Assembly (NCBI GenBank): GCA_036583965.1
Contig: JAZBQD010000013.1
Location: forward strand, 13,850,618-13,914,617
Source of the DNA: Prunella strophiata
Lineage: Eukaryota > Chordata > Aves > Passeriformes > Prunellidae
DNA: 64,000 bases
Direction: 5' to 3'
Made by a program: the position numbers and the translations under genes. This document shows, piece after piece, positions 44,615 through 57,246 of this stretch. How positions within the stretch are numbered: the first letter of the stretch is position 1; every line of letters starts with the position of its first letter. The notes beneath the pieces were generated by a model. It saw only the letters and a program-made list of their open reading frames with translations, had not been told where the DNA came from and made no database searches.

Positions 44615-47600
44615 ATAGCCAGGGGCCAGCTCCTCCTCTCCCCACTTGCTGTCCCCAGCAGGCTCCACTCCCACCCCAGAGGCAGAGATGGTGACAAAAG
44701 GCAGACTCCAACCCAGATTCTCTAGGCTGGCTGGCTGTCACCTGGATATTTATCTATTTACAGCTGTTACTCTATTACCTAAAGAAGAACATATAGTGGA
44801 GGAAATCCTGTTTCTCCTTAGAGGGATACAGGGGATTTTGATAGCACAAAACTCCCTTGTGTTCCTTGAAGGGCCATGTTGCTCTCTACTTCTGTGTTCG
44901 TGCTAGAGACTATTAAGTCTGCTCATTATTACAAAAGACATTTTTCTAGCTAGAGCCATTCACAGCACAACATTAATTTTCTCCTCATTTTGTATGAATG
45001 TATTGATTTGACCACAGCTACAACCCATGATGTGTTTTGCTGCTATTACATTCAAGTACTTGAAATAATATTGCCATGTAAAACAGAGCTATTAACTGCA
45101 GCCTAATATCTACCAGCCAGTGGTGTGTGATAGAAAAGCAGGGAACTATCCCAAAGGGGAAGCTCAAAACATGTAAATATAGTTTAGTCATTCAAATAAT
45201 TATAATTGTTTTCAATAACATTCAAATGCAACATTCAGATTATGAAGTTAATTCTCTGTACCCACTCATCCATGGGGTTTTTAGTTATTATAAACCCCAG
45301 CTATTACAAGGTTCTTTGTACAGCTGAACAGTAAATGAGCCATATGTGCCAGCCTGACCTTTTGTCACATTCTATTTATGAACTCAAGCCTTAAAACACT
45401 TATATCTAAAATCCATTTAAAGTTGATATGACTGTCTAGCTTCTTGCATCAGAGGGATATCCCATCTTTTACTCCTGTGTGTCACCAATATTGGGACTCT
45501 GCTATTAAAAAATAAAACTATTTACCAGCTATTGCAGATCTTGGAGAACTTGGCTGGAGCCACTCTTCATTTTTGTTGTCTGAAATTGCAATATTGTAGT
45601 GCCTTTAACTCCAGCCAGCAATGCCAGCCATATGTTTCTGACTGAGAGAAACCATTTGTAATGAAAACCTGAATATGGTTTGGGTCCACCCTGCTGCCCA
45701 CAGGATTAGCTTTGCCTCTGAGTGCTTTCTGTGACTGCATCTTTCCCAGGAAGAAATCTGTGCTGCTCCCCAGGGAGCCAGGAGGTCTCACGTGCTCTAT
45801 CCTGCAAATCAGTTCTGATTCTCCTGGGTCTGGTGGGGCATAGATGGATGAATAATTAATGCCCTGTCTTCATATCCAATTACATTTACCAGAGAGTGTT
45901 TTTTGCAGCTGGCATAGTGCTGGTGTTTGTTTGGAGTTTTTTGAATAACCAATACATGATTTAAATGTTAGTTTCCCTTGCATTTTCACTGTGGCAATCA
46001 CACAACCTGCAACTGCAACTAAATTGAAAACAACAAACTGTTAATCCTGTGAAGGTCCATAACAATTCAGGGCCTCAGTTTTGAATTTATTTATCAGCAG
46101 ATTGTTATTAAATCAGACAAACATATGTATACATTAAACACTTCAGTGACCCAGCATAGCCCTAGGAACTAAACCATAAACCAACACATGCACAAGCTTT
46201 ATAACTCATTACCAAATTGTCCACAGGATACCAGAGGGCAGAGTTCTGTTTGAATCTTCAGTAATTTTGCATTTCAAACTAGCTTGTTTGTAACCATTAA
46301 ATTCTAGAAATTCTTATTTTGATTGGTTTTACTTCATAGTATAAATTCTACTGTTAAAAATTTTTAAGACTGTTTTTAATACTTTAGTATTTTTGCACAG
46401 TGTTTTTAAATTAAGATGAAGCCTATTGTTATTTATTAAGTTTCCAGAACATTTTGTGAAAATATAAACTTTAATTTTTAAAGAAGTGAAATTTCCACAA
46501 TCTTTAAAATTATTAATTTTCAATTTTTCTGGTATTAATCCAGTGTTATGATTTACAGACCTTAATAATAAACTTAGAACTCTTGGGGTTGCCATTTCTA
46601 CCCCAACATCTAACTTTTATGGAAATTGGAGAGGCACAGATTCCTTCAGTACCAAGCCATGACCTTGAAAATGATTTTATGTTACTCAACTGATACAACA
46701 GGGTGCAGCAAAAATGTTAATTTGCATGGTCCTGACAGGCAAACATGGAAACCAGCAGCCCACTGAAGATAAGGAAATTCCCAACCTATTACTCCTTCAT
46801 GCAGCTCCTCTCATGGTGTACATTTCTATCTTGCACTCTCATCTCTTACCTACCCCTCTGATCCTCATTATCTCTTTCAAAACCTCCACATTTGAGCCAA
46901 AAGAGGCAGGGGGAAAGACTGAAAGAATCAAAGCCATTATGAACACGCTGACACCACTGGCCCCACGTGTCAGGACCATCCATCACAGTCACAGCCTCAG
47001 TGAAACTGCTGGTGTGGCCAAAATGCAAATTCTGCTACAGCAGAAGAGGCTGGCAGCACCTGTTTGCTAGCAGAGACACAGGGGCCATAAGCAGAAGATA
47101 AATAAGACCATTCCAAGTGTAATGCTGATTGTACTGTACCAAATTTGCTAATAAAACCCTCCATGCCTGAAAGCCAGAGGAAATGTGCTGCAGGAGCTGC
47201 TGCAGTGTGAGTCATAGTGAATGTGCAGTCATGAGGTGAAAATGGCAAGGCCAAAGTTAACACAGGCCAGGTGAAGCTGTTAGGAGCACTCTAAGATCTC
47301 TGCAGAATGACAAAATAAGAGTGTCTGAATTGTACTGCAAATCTGATAGACTGCACGCTGGAAGCAAAGAAATTAGATGAGCAAGGGCTCATCTACATTG
47401 GAAAGTTTTACTGCCTTAATTAATCCAAAAACATAATTAAAGCTGGGAAATCTTTCTAGTGTGAATGCAATTTTACCGGTTAAATGAACAAGCACTTGGA
47501 GCTCACTATGGTTCAGATATATCATTTACCCATCTGACTGTACCCTACTCTGGCATATTTTAATATACTCAGTTTTCTTCTACAGATGATCCTGGCTACC

Positions 47601-48221
47601 AGTCAGAGAAGTTTTCACAGAGAAGTTTCACACCACAGAGCAGTGCTGAAATCACACAAGTCTTTTAGATGATCAAAGACAAACTACTAATTCACATTAT
47701 TATTTATAATGTTTGCAGTTGTGTTGAAGTTATATCACTTGTAAGGGTCATTTCCTCTCACTCAATATATAAATATTCAGATTTTTTTTTTTTTCCTGCT
47801 GAGCACTGAGGTACTAAACAAAGCCATGAAAGTAATTTTGAGACTGAAAAGACAACTGGCATTCACACAAAAGTCACAAGCATTTTATGTGGCTGGCAAA
47901 TTTAGCAGAGAATCTTTTGGTTGCTTTCCATTCACTTTGCAACTGATCTATATCAAATCTCCATCCACAACAAATATACAATTAGCCCTGCCTTTTCTCT
48001 CCTTGTGCTCATCCATTTATGTGTTAGTTGGGACCACCATAACAACATCTGCAGGATCTGAATGACTTCAGAATATGGAGACCCCAATTCCCAGAAGGAC
48101 TCCTGGGCCTTCAGCTGACTGTGGCTGCTGTTACTCGATGTTAATCAGCAGCTTCCCCGAGTGAAAACACTCAAAGGAGCCTCAGTGGAGCAGCACCAGG
48201 CAGGAGCCCCAGCTGACCCCA
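44615..48221. other. Unique, mostly A+T-rich non-coding sequence
   Basis: No gene, RNA or transposon recognised in about 3.6 kb. The open frame at 46714-47070 (118 codons) has no recognisable domain and is overlapped by opposite-strand frames. A 13-T run is present at 47782-47794. Confidence 0.6.
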
Positions 48222-48281
48222 GGAAATGAAATGGGAAATGAAATGGGAAATGAAATGGGAAATGAAATGGGAAATGAAATG
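48222..48281 (+). repeat. 12-bp minisatellite, five identical units
   Basis: GGAAATGAAATG is repeated five times exactly (60 bp). The 12-bp period keeps frames open on both strands (methionine/lysine/tryptophan/glutamate repeats on plus; phenylalanine/proline/isoleucine/serine on minus), again an artefact. Each unit carries a GGAAA core, which resembles an NFAT half-site, but no regulatory role is shown. Confidence 0.95.
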
Positions 48282-49351
48282 GGGTGTCCTGTGGGGCTCA
48301 GGGTGGCCAGTGGCTGGGTGTCAGCTCGGACTTGGTTCAGTGCTGCTGCCTCACCACTGGGCTGCCAAGGCAGAGGGGACCTCTTACCACTGTGATCCTG
48401 CAGGCTCGTGCTTAACGGGAAGGAACTGTCAAATAGCAGGCAAACTGAGTTTTCCATCTCTGATTAGGACTGGGTGACCTTCTCCCTTGCAGAACTGAAT
48501 AATAATCAGCAGAGCGTTTGGTGTCTCTTCCCTCCTGAGCCAGCTGGCTCGTGGGGCTCTATCAGATAAGAGCACTCAGCTGTCATGTTCTGCTGGAAAA
48601 AAGCAGCCTCCTGCTATTCAGGTACTGAGCAATATTGATGGATGTCAATCAGTCTCCAGACTGCAGCATGGCTCAGGGAGATTGTGCTTTTGCATTCGTG
48701 TTCACATGGGAAGATGAAAGCTGCCAGTACTCTGGAAAAAAAATCATCTGCACTTTACACAATCTGGGTTTCATCCACTGTGTTTAGTATCACATGAAAA
48801 TTCCATTATGATTTGCTTTTTACCACTGTTAAATTAAGTAGCTTTTTAAAAGCTTTCTCTCTAAATATATCAATACATAGACGAACAGATGAACAGACAC
48901 AGGAGTGTGGATATGCTCTTGAAAATGGAAGGACAAAGCAATTCCTCTGTGAAGTGTCACCCACAATTTGTAATCAATGACACAGTATGTCACATTAACT
49001 GCTTCATTCCAAGTATTCCTAAGGAAATATAAAGATTTTTCATCTAAAAAAACGTTATCAAGGCAGAGGACATTCAGCAGTCTAAGTAAACTAATTTTAA
49101 CAATGAAGGACAAATAATTTCTCACTTCTAATACAATTTTGAAGATTTTTTTATGTTGACAATATATACTAAGCTTTAATAAGAAGCTTAGAGCTTTTTG
49201 CTACAGCACAGTATATTCAGAAATTGAAATTGATAAACAGAGTATACTAAGAATCAAGACATTCATGGATTCATGGTCACCAACTGTCATGTAGAAACAG
49301 CAAAACATTGCAGATTTAAGTAGCACCTTGACCAGAAACTGCTCTACCCTT

Positions 49352-49388
49352 AAAAAAAAAAAAAAAGAAAAGAAAAAAAAAAAGGGGG
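49352..49388. repeat. A-rich run followed by G-run
   Basis: Thirty-two bases are almost all A, interrupted by two single Gs, and are followed by five G. It is a simple repeat. No retrocopy body or target-site duplication is seen next to it. Confidence 0.88.
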
Positions 49389-52300
49389 AGTGGTATGATA
49401 CAGTTCTCTTTATGGAGAACATGGAAATTACTGAAATATTTAACTCAAACCCACTTAAGTTTCTCTCAATACTTATTATTGAGTTACTACAGGTATGCTT
49501 TAAAAATTAAAATGTATGAAATTTGAAGCATAATTTGAAATACAGTTTATTTTGCAGCAATCTAAATATTTCATTCTGCACTAAGAAAACAAGATATTGC
49601 TGAAACCTGTTTTTGAAAAAATTATGTCTCTGCTATTTGACTGCTTATTCCAACTTGATAGAGGAGTTTTCCCATAGAGGAGTCAAACCCCAGCTCTATC
49701 TGGATCCTCTTTATCTCAGCTTTAATAAACACAACTGGAATAGTGACAAAAATGAAATGTACCCTGCTTTGGGACAGTTGTAACTCACACAGAACTATTT
49801 GAGAGTGTGAATAGATGCTTTTTGTGGTTACAGGGAGATGAATCAAAATAGACAAAAAACTTTCTCAAAATTCAGTCTCCCACCTCCACGGTATTTTTCA
49901 ACTTTTCCAAAACCTTTTACCAAAGCTGGAATAGGTCAAAATTGTTACCTTCCATTATTTGATGTGCCTAAAATTGTGCTATAGCAAAGCAATTAAGTGT
50001 GGCTGAAGAGAGAGTCCTGTTAGTGCCTCCAGTCAGTGGGGGCGTGAGCTGGGCACTGTGCTGCAGCCCTTGCCACAGCTCAGTGAGGGTGTCTGCCCAC
50101 CCTGAGCAGGGCTCTGCCCAGCCTGCACTGACAGCCTCATTACCTGCCATCAGCAAAGCTAATTGGCATGGGGCTCACTCGCACAAAATGAAGGTTTTGA
50201 AAAGGTCTGTTTTGCACATTACAGCAGAGTCAAGGTCTTTCAAAGGTTTTTGTGACTGTGTAGATGAAAGGACAGACAGAAGGAAAATCCAGCCTGAGAA
50301 ATGAGTGCTCAGGGATTGAGGTTAGGCTGTCTCTGACTCAAACTGCTTTCCTCAAACAGAGGCTTTCTGCGTCATCCTCCAATTTCTATCAATTTGGCAC
50401 AGACCTATCTGGTTTGCACCAGAAATCCCATCCTCAAACAGAGAGGCCTCCTTGAATCTAAATTTTCAGAACATATCTATATTCCCACTAGAAACGAAAA
50501 ACTTCCCAATCAACCTTTTAAAGTGAGGAAGGATGAAAGAAACACTGCAGAAGTGGACACCGAAGAAGTAAATTAAATTAACACAGGATGGTATGAACTC
50601 ACTTAAGTGATGTGTGGCACTGCCATAAATCAGCACAAGCTGATTTAAGGAACATAATCATTAGGATGAATCCTGGACTGAGTATAGCATCTGTGTTTTA
50701 CACACAGCTGGTGCCTCAAATGACAGAAAACCAAACAATAACATCACTATCTTCTGTGGGGAATAAACAACAAAATAACACAAGCTTCAAAAACTTTGTC
50801 CAAGACCATTGAGAGTGTTTAATTAAATATAGTCATGAAATGGCACTTGCTTGTGTTAAAAAAGCCAAAAAATTGCAATATTAGTACACTAACATTGTCA
50901 AGCTCAGGAAAAAAACTGTGAAGAAAAGTGTCAGTTTTCAAAAATTTTTCCTTGGTTTCCCTGTAAATTGTTATTTTAAAAGCCCTACTACCCTTTATTC
51001 TTCAGTTTCTCTGTGGCTGTTAAGACAAGTAATAACTCCCTCTTTAAAAACTTCAATAAATAATTGAGTCAGATACCAAAATTTCTTCCATAAGCCCCAA
51101 AATTGGGCCCATTTCCATCCTAAGCATTACTGCCAAAACTGAGAAAGGTTATTGGTGTACTTGAAGGATGCAGGGCCATTGGAAGAAGATTTTTTTCATT
51201 TAACTAATCTTCCTCTGTAGTCAAAAAACAGTAGCTAGAGACTGCCATCCCACATTTTCATCTATTCTTAGAAATCAGTTCACTCTGGTGTCAGCTTTTC
51301 CTCAGATTCTGACTGCAAAAGTGAATGCATTTACATCAGTGCATGAGATTCTGAAATTGAACTATTATAAAATATATTAATAAAACATGGTAGAAAATAA
51401 GTCTGGAAATGCCATCAAGTCATACAGTCTATCCTTCTTCCAAGACAAGTCTGAACCCTGTATTTCTTGACAGAAGCTTTCCAAACAATTAATTAGAAAA
51501 TACTGTGATTGAAATTCTACTTTCTTCCTAAACCATGTGGTCTCATACTTCTCTTTAACTGACAACTGAGACAGCTAAAGCAGCTAATACAATTTAATTG
51601 ACTTAGGGTTGGCAATTCTCCAAAATAATGAAGAAAAGCTTGGAAAAAAACATTCCTTTTCCCTCTTCCTTGAATACAAATCCAAGACAAAATTCAATGA
51701 GGATTTATTATATGTACACAAGGAAGCTGGGTGTCCCATTATCTTAAAAGCACTGGTGAAATTGAATATGTTAATTCCTCAAAACAGCTTTGAAAATCCC
51801 AATCCAAAAGAATGAGAGTTGCCTGTGGATTAAAGGAACCATTCATTTTAACAATATTGATTGTGTATTAACTTAATCCACACACTTCCCTTCAACTGGA
51901 AGGTGTGCCAGGTGTGGAGGACAAACATCAATGAGGTTTTCAAGCAGTGTCACAGGCAAAGCTGCCTGGGACAGACCAGCTATACATTACCTTGGAGAGC
52001 ATTCCAGACAAAGGGAAATGCAAGAAGTCCTTGATCACAGAAGCTCAGAGAAGCCGCAAGTGCTAACAATGAAGCTTAAGAAGTTGCTGAGGAGAGTTTT
52101 AACAGGAAAGCAAGGTGGAAATCCACAGTGGAGGATTGAATTACTTATGCAATGTATTATAGAAATTGCTATTTCATATTAAACTGGCTCCAACCTTTAA
52201 ACATTCCATCTACAACATTTCCTACTGAAAGGTGAGTTTCAGCTCCTGATCCTTTATGGTTTGTTTGGATCTAATCTTATATGTTGGCTTACTGAGGTCA

Positions 52301-54129
52301 GGGCATTGCATTTTTGAAACCTTTTTTTATTTAGCACATATGGCCCTTTCTGTAATGTCATGAAATCGTGGATTGCATCGGTTTTAGGAGTAATATGCAT
52401 TAAGCATAAAGTAACTGGAATGTCAATCATTATTTAGCTGCTTTTCCCCTTTGCCCAAATCTTAAACCCAATGCACAAATTTGCATTGGCAATGCAATAG
52501 CAAAAAAAAAAAGTGAAATAGTTTTAATAAATTATTCTGAAAGATATTAGATAGAGGTCAATTCCCAATTCTTTTGAACTCCATCACAGAACTCTCATTT
52601 AATTTTCTGGGAATAGAATTTGGCCCAAGTCACTTATAAAATGGGATTAAACTTCTGGCTTTCTTCCCAGAACCTGAAATGAAAGTACACCAATGAAAAT
52701 CTGCAGAATCATAAACCAGAGCTTCCTAAAGAAGGAAAAGCCTTATATGTAGTTTTATGAAACACATTTTTAAGTTCCTTAGATTGCCACCTTCAACATG
52801 AGCCAGCTTATCCTGTTATTCATAAATTGATTACAATGCCTGAAGTCAGAAGCAATTTCTTGAACGTGCCTTGACTCAGTGGGCTTTCCAAATGTAAACA
52901 TTTTTCAGCATGCATTTAAAATTGAAGAGTATGAGCAGCTATCATTTCTGTAAGACCATAATAAAGGTCAAACATTTATTAGACTGAAAGTGACATTAAT
53001 ACCTACTGAATTCTTATTAGAGGAGGTTCATCATGGTATCATTTTCTTGGAGAGTAATAGGTCAGCTGTCAAATCTGTCACCATGTCTGTGTCTGTTTTC
53101 CTACTGTCAAGCCAGGACCAAAGAGAACGGAAGGAATTCAAGGAAATACACTTCTCAAAAGCACCAATTTGACAGTTTTAATTAAAGACACAAATTCAAG
53201 CATATGAAAATCCATTACTTGGAAATCCTAGAGCTGATTCTTCATTCTACACGGACTTAAAGAAATTGAACCTAGGACTTAGAAATTGAATATACGACTG
53301 CACAAGCCATTTGCATTCTTACACAACTACCAGCTCAAGAAATTACTTAACCCAAAACATATGGAAGGCTAGATTTCAGCTGGGGCTGGCTTCTTACCCA
53401 AGAGAATTAAAGAATCACCCTCGAGGCATGACATCCTGGCCTTGCTTGGAACAGGTTCCTGAGAGGAGTTATGGTTTCCACTCCAGGGCTGGGACAGCTG
53501 AGCCCAGAGGGGTCAGTGACAGGCAGACACCTGGCTCCACTTCACCCTCCACTGCCAGAGAAAGAGCTGCGGGGGAGCCCAGGCACCCCACCTCACCCCT
53601 GCTCACAGGCCAGGACTTGTGGCATTCCCCATTTGTGGGAGAAATATTCAGTAAATGCTGAGACAAGGGTCAGGTGTGCTGACTCCTTCCAGGAGACATG
53701 GATGCACTAATCCTCCTCTGACAGGTGGGTACCTCAGTGCATCATATTTGGTTAATAGATTAGCATATACTTTTAAAAACATATTTACAATGTGAGAAAT
53801 GCAATAAAATGAAAAATGTAGCGAAAAGAAAGACATATTTTATCTAATGTAGTCACGCCTCTGGTTTTAAATGTCAGTGAGAGCTACCCAAGTTACTTGT
53901 GTTTTATGTATTTGTGCATGTTGGTTTAAGAAGATCATAAAATTGCACAAGTGGAAAATATATCATTTTAACTGCAGAGGGCAAGTCAAGCAAGGGAAGA
54001 AAAAGAATATGGAGGAAGCTACTCCTGTGTTACTTATCGTTAGGAAGTAACTGAATATTTTTGTTTTAAACCAGGCTAAGAGGCAGAAAAGCTTACAAGA
54101 TAACAACCCATTATTAAAAGAAAAAGGGT

Positions 54130-54179
54130 GAGGGAGAGAGGGAGAAAGGAAAAGAGAGAGAGAAGAGAGAGAAAGGAGG
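54130..54179 (+). repeat. 50-bp pure-purine (GA-rich) tract
   Basis: All bases from 54130 to 54179 are A or G, mostly GA and GGGA steps. It is a low-complexity tract that could adopt triplex structure, though it is much shorter than the tract at 3955. Confidence 0.9.
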
Positions 54180-56200
54180 CATCAAAATCTCTAAGTATCA
54201 ACAGAGAACAAAATACAGGGTAGCCAGGGAAAATCAGGAATAATTTCCATAAACTTCTCCAATTTTACGCCCAGGATAATTCAGTGATTGTACCACAGGC
54301 AGGATAGTTAAAAAATATGAAAGCAATGAGAACAGTCAGCATTCACAGAAAAACAAGCTCACGTTGTTTAAACAGGCCTCTCTCTTCTATTCACTGTATA
54401 AACAGGCATTTCTGGTAATCACTGCCCAAAATGAGCTGTGCTCTAAGGTCTGCAGTGGAACAACACTGATTTTTACCAAGAGGGGCAGAGGGAGCCTTCC
54501 TGTCTGTAACAGAACCAAACAAAGCTCCTTCCTCTGAATTCACACATCCAAATCCAAATCTGGGCACTGGGTTTTGCAGCTCAGATTCCACCATGAATAC
54601 ACACATTTTTAGTAGCAGGAATTCCAAATTTCTTTATATATTTTCACAAATTATGTAATGATGATTCACTGTGAGCATACACTGTATCACATCGCTTTGC
54701 AGCACCCAGACCCCAAAGTGTTGATAAATCTTACAAAGAACTTCCAAAAGTTGTGCTAAAATGAGAGATTAAGTGAATTTTGGATGAGAAGGGAGAAAGG
54801 AGATATAATTTTGCCACTTGATAAAAACAGTCTCCCCAAAATAGGACAATGCTGAACTGAGATTAGATAAACCATTTTAAGTGGTCATAGTCACGATTCA
54901 CAGAACACAAGCTGAATACATGATGATTTAAATTGTAGGAATGAGGAAAAGTTTTAATGAGATTAATGAAAGTTCTGAAGATTAAAATATATTTATTTTC
55001 TGTATTTTTTTAAGAATGAACATGTAGGAAAGTTTTTGACCCAAATAATTTCTCATACTAATCTAAAATACATTTGTCAGGGATTCAGCTTCCACAGGTA
55101 GAGTAAAACTGGTAAAAGACTACTAATATGACACAATTAAAGAGGGAGAGTAGACAATGCCAGCAGTATACATGTAATTGCAGCAGTATCTTCTTCCCTG
55201 AAGCACTCTGCTAGTACCCACACATAACCTGAGAATACAAGTAATTCTTTTTTTAGCTGTTAGATGTAGCATGTTTGGTACCCTCCAGGTTTTATCCAAT
55301 CCTGTAGAGCCACTAAAACCTTGTGCATATAGTGCATATTAATATTATGTATTTAGGAAGAGCATTTCCTGGTTTTAGCTGCTTCCTAAAAGATTGGAGA
55401 AGACTGTATCATGTATTCAAAAATCCATTATTAACTTCATATTAGCATTTTGAGTCTCTAAGGAAGTAGATGTTGCAGGTTACCCACAAAGAATCTACTT
55501 TCAGTAATGAGGAACAGAACTCTGACATCTGTCAACTGAGTAAATTCCACTGTTTTGTAAATATTGATCAAACAATCATGGCTAATGATACGACTCTAAG
55601 TGAATTAGACAAATGTTCCCACATGGCCATCAATTTAATTCCCAGACTAAATTAGCTTCTTTTGTAAAGCAAAACCCTTTTAAGGAAGATAAATTGTTCA
55701 GTGACATCAACGTCCATTTCAATTATGGCTTTATTCTAGTGGAGGCTGTTCTGCATAACACACCTGCTGTTCACCTGGTTGTGCAGTAAGAAAATACAGT
55801 GAGAACCACATGAAACTAACCTTGAACATTGATTTCCCACTTCTCTAAAATATGGGATAGCTGGTGTAAATGATACACAGAAGTTATTACTTTTCTCTGT
55901 ACCAGCCCACACAGTCAGCTGAGCTGAAATCACCATTATTAGGAAATACACTGATTTAATTCACCTTAGCACAACTGTGTGTCAGAACTGCACTGGAGAT
56001 AAGAGCTGCTACCTGAACATGAACTAGGTAAAGATGGGGAGCCAGAATGCACCAAAAGAAGACTTGCAAATGGACAGAAAACACTTCTTAAAGCCCGACT
56101 AATTATCTCTCAGAAGTAATTCATGCATCACTCTCCAGCCTGCTTCAGTGGAGACAAAGCTGCCTGAGGTTCAGCTCTGCTGGCCTCAGTAAGGCAGGAA

Positions 56201-56216
56201 GGGAGGGGAGGGGGGG
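56201..56216 (+). other. G-quadruplex-capable run
   Basis: GGGAGGGGAGGGGGGG provides four runs of at least three G separated by one-base loops when the last seven-G run is split. This satisfies the usual intramolecular quadruplex pattern. It lies about 150 bases from an A+T-rich stretch and next to no recognised promoter. Confidence 0.6.
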
Positions 56217-57150
56217 TTAAATTGGTCCCACTTAGGGGAAAGCCAGGGACCCCTTCTCAAACCTGCTGTCTCTTCAGGTCTGAAATACTGCTCAGTGAAG
56301 CAGGGGAGCAGCTCCCCGCTGACTTCTGTGGACTTTTGAAAGCATATGGAATATGTAATGCCTTTTTATTGCTGTATTTTAGTCTTTATTGGCAGCAGTT
56401 CATTAGTTTTGAGGGACTAGAAAGGCTCCTTAAAATGAATCTCAACCAAAGTGTCCTTTATTTGCAAGCAGTTTATTTCAAAATATTTCAGTTAAAATAA
56501 ACTGGGGTTTTTTGTAAACATCATTATATTTCAAACTAAATTTTGGGACAAAATGACTATTAACATTCTCTCCCTAGTCTCCTTTCCTTGATACATTCTA
56601 GTAGCTTTCAGTGAATGGAAAGAAAGACCTGAGTAGGTAGTTATTCAAAATTATAAGTACTTTTCCCCCCACAAGAAAGAAAGCTGCTGTTTAAATGATC
56701 TTGTCTCACATGGGGAAAGAAAAAGCTTTACCACAGCTCTGTACAAATATGGGCTGCCCACAAGGCAGAAACAGAGCACAGCATGAGCCTCAAAGCCCTG
56801 CTGTTACATTATGCAAAAGCAAACAGTAGAAAAGGAAGAGGTTATAGAGGCAATTTGGTGTTGCATTTAGAGGTTAATAAAGATCTTTTTTGAAGAGAGG
56901 GTCAGCTTTTTAGGATATTCAGGTGGCTAACTCAATAGAGTGCCTAAATGTCTTTAAATCTCCCTCATGGTGCTCATCCTGACAATTCAGTTTCAAGAAC
57001 TGTGATGTTATCAGAACAATGAAACAAGTCATATTTAGTCTGTGAGAAAATTTGTGTGTTTCTTTTTCTCAAATTGCTTTGTGTCTTTCTTTGTATTTGA
57101 CCCCATCTTGAAAAGACACAATTCAAGGATATGTTTTAAAAATTAAGAGA

Positions 57151-57246
57151 GAATCCCAGCATATCCTGAGTTGGGAGGGAGCCACAAGGATCATCACATT
57201 CACCTCCTGGAGCACCCCAGGAATCTGACCGTGCCCGAGAGCACTG
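57151..57246 (-). mobile_element. CR1 LINE fragment, 3' region, diverged
   Basis: On the plus strand the segment contains ATATCCTGAGTTGGGAGGG, CCACAAGGATCATC, a degraded TCCAACTCCTGG-like stretch, CACCCCAGGAATC and GTGCCCGAGAGCA. These match, in order and spacing, the reverse complement of a CR1 3' region common in neoavian genomes as I remember it. The copy is older than the 28.7 kb fragment, with many substitutions, and is cut off on both sides after about 96 bp. No coding sequence remains. The GC-richer flank up to about 57600 is not recognisably CR1. Confidence 0.75.

Larger units (their letters stand above)
48282..57150. other. Unique, A+T-rich non-coding sequence
   Basis: About 8.9 kb without a recognisable gene, RNA or transposon. 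It includes poly-A at 49352-49388, a GC-rich CpG-poor pocket at about 53440-53640, a purine tract at 54130-54179 and a G-quadruplex-capable run at 56201-56216. Open frames are short and mutually overlapping. Confidence 0.6.
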
